Source: Mariannaea sp. PMI_226 (taxonomy: Eukaryota > Ascomycota > Sordariomycetes > Hypocreales > Nectriaceae). Taken from it: 64,000 bases of DNA. A program made the translations under genes and the position numbers. The notes below the pieces were generated by a model. That model made no database searches. It had not been told where the DNA came from and saw nothing but the letters and a program-made list of their open reading frames with translations. The stretch's first letter is position 1; each line of letters opens with the position of its first letter. The stretch lies in assembly GCA_024336345.1 (NCBI GenBank), contig JANFOG010000002.1, positions 3,286,001 through 3,350,000 on the forward strand. Direction: 5' to 3'. This document shows positions 58,031 through 64,000 of the stretch, one piece after another.

Positions 58031-61000
58031 CTAATAGAATCCATCCGGCCCTAGTCCTTTGCCCGAAGAAGACGATGTAATAGGTGTGGACTGAGAAGAA
58101 CCGCTGTCGCTCGGTGTTACCGGCTCCACGACCTGGCTTCGGATAGAGTTAATCCATTCATGTTGCAATAGTTCAACAGCCGTAGCCCGAGTTCGGGGGT
58201 CTCGGATGAAGCATTTCTTCAAAAAATCAAGTCCTTCATAACTGAGCAGATCAACCGTGGGCAACTGAGGGGGATTGCCTTGAGCAATGTTGTACATGAT
58301 TGCCCACTCATTATCTAGGTTATGCCAAGGTCTTCGACCAGTGACCATTTCCAGGATAACACAACCGAGAGACCAGATATCGACAGCGCCAGACTTGCCA
58401 GGGTTCTCTCCTTTGATCACCTCTGGCGACATATACATTGGCGTGCCCGTCATTGATCTGTTTGGATGTGAATTGCCTTTAGGATCACGGCTGCCAGTGC
58501 CAGTCCCTTTGACTCCAGGTTCCTTATCACGGTGTCTCCTGGCATAAAAGGACTTGAAAGAGTCCCTGCGATCGGGAGGGAGTTCCTCTGGAGGGAACGG
58601 CTTCGCAGCACCAAAATCGACGTATTTAATGATACCGTTGTGATCAAGTAAAATATCTATACAGAATGTTTGGTTAGTCCCACTGTACCAGGCGCAAATT
58701 AGAAAGGCTGATTGCACTCACTCTCTGGCTTTACGTCACGATGAGCAACACCAGTCCTGTGCATGTAGGCGAGGCCTTCCAGCATTTGAAGGGCATAAAC
58801 CATGATGACTTGTTCATCCTCGATCCGGCCATGTTCCAGTAGACTAGCAATGGAACCACCTGAGCAATAGTCCATAAAGATGTAGACGCGATCTCGGTGC
58901 ACTTCAATACCATAAAATGCCACAATGTTAGGGTGATCCAAAACCTCGAGAATTCCCATCTCCTGAGATACTTGATCAACAATCGTGGGGATTGATTTGG
59001 GATCTTGGAGACGGATTTCTTTGACCGCCATTAAGTGGCCTGTGTCGAGGTTCATTCCCGCGTAGACGTTTCCAAAGGTTCCGCCTCCCACAAAGCTGCC
59101 CTGCTGCCAGCGCATGGTGACGTTGGTCGAACTGCCGGACAAGTAGGATAATGATCGGTCGACCTCGGTGAGACCTTCGAGAACCCGTCCCAAAGCTTGA
59201 CGCTCAGCCTCCTTATCCCGACGGAAGTCATCTACCCTTTCTAGTTCATCCATTCTCTGTTCCGAGATGCATCTGGAGGCTTCTTCATCGCTCAACATTC
59301 TGTTCTTGTCCAGCTTTCGGAACTGTCCCACCAGGGCCTCTATTTTCTCTTTTTCAGCTTGAGCAGCCAGGTTCGACCTCGCTCCCATAATATCAAAGTG
59401 GGAAATGAGCAGAGCCATGCAGCCTGCGACCTTAGATCGGAGATTAGAGTACTCGTCCTCACCGAGCGCCAAGATATGGCGTCCTAGTGTCATGCCCATG
59501 GCAAATTCAAGTGCCAAAACTGCCCATCGAAATGTCTTCCGATCAGATGCTATGCAGTCGTCGCAGATGAAGCTCACCCAATCCAGCGCTAGCTTTGTCA
59601 GCTTTAGATTATTCATTTGCCGTCTGTTGCTGTCCATGTAGAGCAAGGATCGTTGACCGAATTCAGTGGCAAAGACGAAACAGGTCTGAACAAGCTCGAG
59701 GCAGTCCTTGCCCTTGGTTTGCTTTCGGATGATTTCGACACTGTCCATAAACGTATTGGATAACTTGTAGGCAACTTTCCGCAACTCGGTTAGTCTGGTA
59801 TTGACCTTGTGGATGTTGGACCTTGATTCCTGCACGAGATCTACGTGCATATCCACGGCATCGAGAAAGGCTTGTCGCGCATTGGGCAATACCTGTGGGC
59901 TTGTAGCACAGAGTCGGGCGTGACCTCGTTTCAGGTCGATGCTCTGTTCACGTAGGTCGACTTGGATAATCTCACCAAACCAGACTAGAGGATCCTCCGG
60001 CTTCAGAATAAGCAGGTATTGGTCGGCTGCTCCTTCGGGGAATTGAGCGTCGGACGTTATGGCCATCATGGTTTGGACATCTTCAAGTCTTCCACGGAGG
60101 GCCGGTGACGCAATGATAAACAGGTTGTCTTGCTCGAAGACACCAGTATCGACTTGAAAATGGCCAGATGCGACCAGCTGGTCATAGAACTTCTGCATGC
60201 TCTCTGGAGGGAATGAAATGCTATAGTCTGAAGCGTGCTCATAGTTTTCGCTCAACATTCGAGTGAACCGCTGAAGCATTCTCTGACGAACACGGACGGA
60301 GTCTAGGCATGCTTTGTATCGTTTGCTCATTTCCACCGCGCTCTCCTTCGGCTTGGCTTGGAGCTCCTTCTCAAACGTTTGGCTTAGCCGATTCAAAGCT
60401 TTGAACGTGAGCGAACTGAACTGTTCCGCAACCTCAACATGGCCACGGTTCAGATAGCTACCGATCTCATTTGCGAAGTCCCACTCTTGGAAAAGAACCT
60501 CGGCCTCCTTGAACGTGTTCTTGTTGCCGCTGAGCTTCCAGTTGATCATTTTGAAATAGTATTTAAGTGCATCAAGGATGATCTGATCGAATGATTCGTC
60601 GATGCAAGGTGGCAGATCCCACCCGGGTTCCGGACTTGCAAGAGCCTCAAAATCAAGTTTTATCCGGATTGCAAACTTCAAAAGAACGCGGAACTGGAAT
60701 ATCATCTTATCCTGCATCAAGGAGCTCTGCTGAGCAGTTTCCTTAACTCTCCGAGCATAAGCCAGACGAGTCTTCGTGATCTCTTCGATAAGACGGGAGG
60801 GGAAGCTGATGAGGGTAAGTAGCTCTTCTAGGTAGGGTGGCAGGTGGCGTTTGCGAAATGGTGTTGAGTTCCTAATGAGTGTGTCCTTGGCCTTGCTAAT
60901 GATGGCGGAAATTGGATTAAGCATTCCCTTTTGAAGACGTTCATCATCGTTGTACAGGGATTCGAGCGCATCCTCTCTCATCAACCTGTCGAGGAATGAT

Positions 61001-62193
61001 GTGGGTTCACGCTTCATGCCGTTGACGGCTGGCGAAAGTGGTTCCGGTCGAGCAAAGTCCATATCATCATTTCCAACCCACTTCCTTAGGATCGCGAGTT
61101 CCGTGTTAATCATCTGGTTGGTGTTGTACCACGAAAGAATCGCGTCGGACGCGTCCTTGAATGCCTGTGAGTCGGCTGTCTTGTGTTCCGCCGCAAGGGC
61201 CTGCCATGAGGGATACAGAGATTCGCAGTTTTCGAGTTTGTCCACCATAGCCTTGACTTGTTCATATGGAGGTTTTCCAACTTCGCTCATGCCTTTGACC
61301 TGGAAATTAATCACTTCATCCAAAATTCGATCGAGGGAGGCTCGGGCCTCCTCTACCATACGCCTCTGGACTGGAATATGTCGTCCACATGCTTTTGAAC
61401 GAACGCCAAGCCACAGCTCTGATTTATGGGCCGTATCGCCAATCCGCTGATCAGATGACCCAATCAATCTCTTCTTCTCTTGTCGAACAACGTCTCCGGT
61501 TAAAACTGCCTCTAGCATTCCATGCCATTCTAGCCTCTCGCGATTTTCTGGGTCTTTCAAATCTTCTTCTGTTGGCTGAAGTGTATCGTTGCCATAAAAC
61601 ATGATGGTTTCTTGGTCGAATCGGTCGTCGTAGGGGGCTTCTGATGATGGCGTTTCTCCTTCGGAATCTGAGTCGTTTCCGTTCGCACTCGAATATGGTC
61701 CAAAGTATTCGGTCTGGATGACAGGCTGGGAGATGCCCGGGTCCCGGTTGTCCTCGCGGAGAAGTTTTTGCACATAAGCTCGCTCCTGCGCACGGAACCG
61801 ACTGTCGTTTTGCCGCATATATCCCTTGCTCACCGCCGGCTTCCTGGAGTCGCTGGGATTATAGGTGCTCGAGGGTGTTCTAGCTGGGCCTAAAGGCCTG
61901 GGCGGCGGCCAACCGCCCGCGGAATAGGGGTCTGCATCCTCGCTAGCGCCGTTACGCTGACCTCTATTGATACCGTTCATCGTGGTCACGGGAGACAGTG
62001 ATGATAAAGATCCAACGTGGCTCGGGGTATCGGTATGTCGAGAGAAGCTGCCCGACTCATCCTGGCGTTCAGCGCTGTGCGGGTGGCCATTGAACTCGTT
62101 CGAGGTCTCCCGTCGGTGGACTTTGTTCTTTTCGGGACCGCAGTCCTCTTCTGTGCCTGAGAAGCGGACGGCCCGTGGCGATGAGTCGGTCAT
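58031..62193 (-). CDS. SSK2: HOG-pathway MAP kinase kinase kinase (Ssk2/Wis4/OS-4 type)
   Basis: Two exons (58722-62193 and 58031-58656) encode 1365 residues; the 65-bp intron (GTGAGT...TATAG) is in phase 1, inside HRDVKPEN. A disordered N-terminus (1-230) precedes a long helical regulatory region (about 230-1000) characteristic of Ssk2/Ssk22 and Wis4. The C-terminal kinase has the Gly loop VGGGTFGNVY (about 1035), Lys1058 in AVKEI, catalytic Asp1153 in HRDVKPEN, DFGAA from 1171, and MTGTPMYMSPEVIKG. The activation loop carries a long basic insert, as in relatives. The tail is Ser/Thr-rich. It relays osmotic, oxidative and fungicide signals from the Ssk1 response regulator to the MAPKK Pbs2 and the MAPK Hog1. 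The ATG at 62193 is followed by MTDSSPRAVRFSG. Confidence 0.95.
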
Positions 62194-64000
62194 CGTGATG
62201 GCGGACGCCCAAGCAGCCCCAGGGTAGAGGTGGAAGCTGACGGCCCCTCAGCGCGGTGTCTGAGCTCGATCGCGGGAAAATGTCGACGGATGACGATTAG
62301 ATGTAGCATGTGGGAGATGGAGACGTCGAATGCTCGATATGCCAGCGAGTTATGATGAATCCAAGTTGACCTTGAGGTGGGGGAGATGGAGCAAGGGGAG
62401 CTCTATTGGAGGATCATGATGCCTCGCATCCAGTGGCTGAATCAGGCTTGATCAACCCCAGTAGCTTCTCACTAAGGTGTCTAGCCCCACCTGAATGGTT
62501 AGTTATAAGGGAATATCATTGGTGTATTGGAGGTTATTAGTGGACCAGAGGCTGTTTGGGGAAATTTGCTGTGGCGAATGTGGCTTGGCAAGCGGCGAGG
62601 CCAGCCACATCGAGTTTCGAGGCCGAACCTTTTCATCGTATTTTAAGCGAAAGCTCATCAACTTTCTTCTAGCCTTTGGTTGAAGGCTTTCAGGATTTTC
62701 GCATGTTGGGCATATGTATTGCTTGAAATTGGCATTTCAAGCTTTGGGGTGATACCAACATTTTTTTTCTCTTTTACTTTTATGTCGAATCAGCCTATAT
62801 TATAACAAACACAAACCACGTTACATAACAGCAGGTTATTTAACCATCTAGAAGCCAACGGGGCTTGTTTCCTTCTCATTCTGACCAAACGAACTACCCT
62901 ACACAGCTCGTGATCAGTGACACAGGCTTGTTGCACCGCCCGCCAAGTAGACTGCATTGAATCACATTTTAGCCCTGTTTAAAGAGATACTTGTCGTGAT
63001 TATTAGACTCATTTGATGCCCCAAGGTAGATAGATTTGCATAGATGGGATAATTTGGTATGCCTATTGACACTGAAATAGTGGCGGCAGATTGTGGCTAG
63101 TTGATTATTGCTTCATGAGGTGCAGAAGTTCACTTGATCAACATAAACTTCTTGATAACGCGCGAGTTCAGAACGTGATAGGACGCAGGTATCTCATTAT
63201 GTACACACGTACCAAATTGAGCACCGGGATCTGTATCTGAATGTTGGGATCTCTTCACCCAAGACATACATATGGATAGACCATCCATGACAAGAAATGT
63301 TAATGACACAAATGTGTGCAGGTTGAACTGTCGCATTAATTAAACTCGACAGCGAAATTCCGGCTTCGAGTTCAGACAAGTTCATCCCCAGAACTAACTA
63401 CGTCGCCCACCCGCGCTAACAACAGATTGAAGCAACCTGACCCCAAAAGCCATACAATCACACGCTAAAACAAGGTATACGAAGTCTGATACGGAGTAAA
63501 AACATCGTGACTCCCCTATCACATCTGAGAAAGACGCGCCAAGTTGGCCACCAAGGTGATATTAGCTGCAAGCCTCCAATGATCTGATGAGTGAGATGGC
63601 AAGTACTCTTAAGTTTTGCCAACGCCCGAGCTTGAAAGTACGTAATAACAATTAACGAAACCCAGGCAAAGTTCACACGATGTGGTGGATGTTGTTACAT
63701 TGACATACGGATGAAAGCTCGCCAAAGGAAATGGGGTTTGGGAGCGGAGAGGAACTAGGGTTTGCTGATCAACCCTGGGTGAAGAATGGATATATGACGC
63801 AGCAATATTGGAGTGCGATATCACAGCCTGGCCGGGATCGTTTTACATCACCCCCGTCGACCCGCACATCGGACGATGAGCTGATGTGGTGCGGATCATT
63901 CACTGAAATAGTCCGGACTCTGCATTTTCCCGTCGTTTGGCAATATACCCTGAAAATGAGAAAAACATGGGGGAGGGGGGTACTTTCGATAGTTGTAGAG
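62194..64000. other. MAPKKK promoter and distal non-coding sequence
   Basis: The first few hundred bases should be promoter and leader of the MAPKKK. The rest, to the window edge, has only short featureless ORFs and one TACGGAGTA motif (63490-63498). A neighbouring gene may lie beyond the edge. Confidence 0.5.

Overview
This is a stretch of nuclear genome from a filamentous ascomycete, most likely a Sordariomycete of the order Hypocreales. The evidence is short introns of about 50-150 bp with GTRNGT donors, CTRAC-like branch sites and YAG acceptors, long intergenic spacers, many TACC/GGTA microsatellites, and gene families typical of moulds (class I-like hydrophobin, Kre9-like GPI wall protein, high-affinity nitrate transporter, Ssk2-type MAPKKK). 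The genus is inference. I reconstructed sixteen protein-coding genes with exon boundaries. I saw no tRNA, rRNA, CRISPR array or intact transposon.

Layout. 0.3-4.1 kb: a PI-PLC X-domain phosphodiesterase and a small unknown protein, both minus. 4.1-10.2 kb: no recognisable gene. 10.2-18.4 kb: S-adenosylmethionine synthetase (minus), the GTPase GPN3 (plus), APQ12 (minus) and a hydrophobin (minus). 20.5-23.3 kb: a 915-residue largely disordered protein (minus). 26.5-31.9 kb: NAD-dependent methylene-THF dehydrogenase MTD1 (minus), divergent from a nitrate transporter (plus). 33.8-34.7 kb: a Kre9-type GPI protein (minus). 34.7-40.7 kb: again no recognisable gene. 40.7-49.6 kb: the COMPASS WD40 subunit SWD3/WDR5 (plus), an eight-exon Hsp70-like gene (minus), a divergent coiled-coil gene (plus) and a secreted Asn/Gly/Asp-repeat protein (minus). 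50.6-62.2 kb: a Ser/Pro-rich protein, cytidine deaminase and the HOG-pathway MAPKKK, all minus. The last 1.8 kb is non-coding as far as I can see.

Function. This is an ordinary chromosomal neighbourhood, not a biosynthetic cluster. One-carbon metabolism (SAM synthetase, MTD1), surface and wall proteins (hydrophobin, Kre9-like protein, repeat protein) and signalling or chromatin genes (SSK2, SWD3) are interspersed with no operon-like logic. The least explained parts are the secreted repeat protein, the divergent Hsp70-like/coiled-coil pair (one intron of which is GC-AG) and two 6-kb gene-empty blocks. I found no convincing undescribed multi-gene system.
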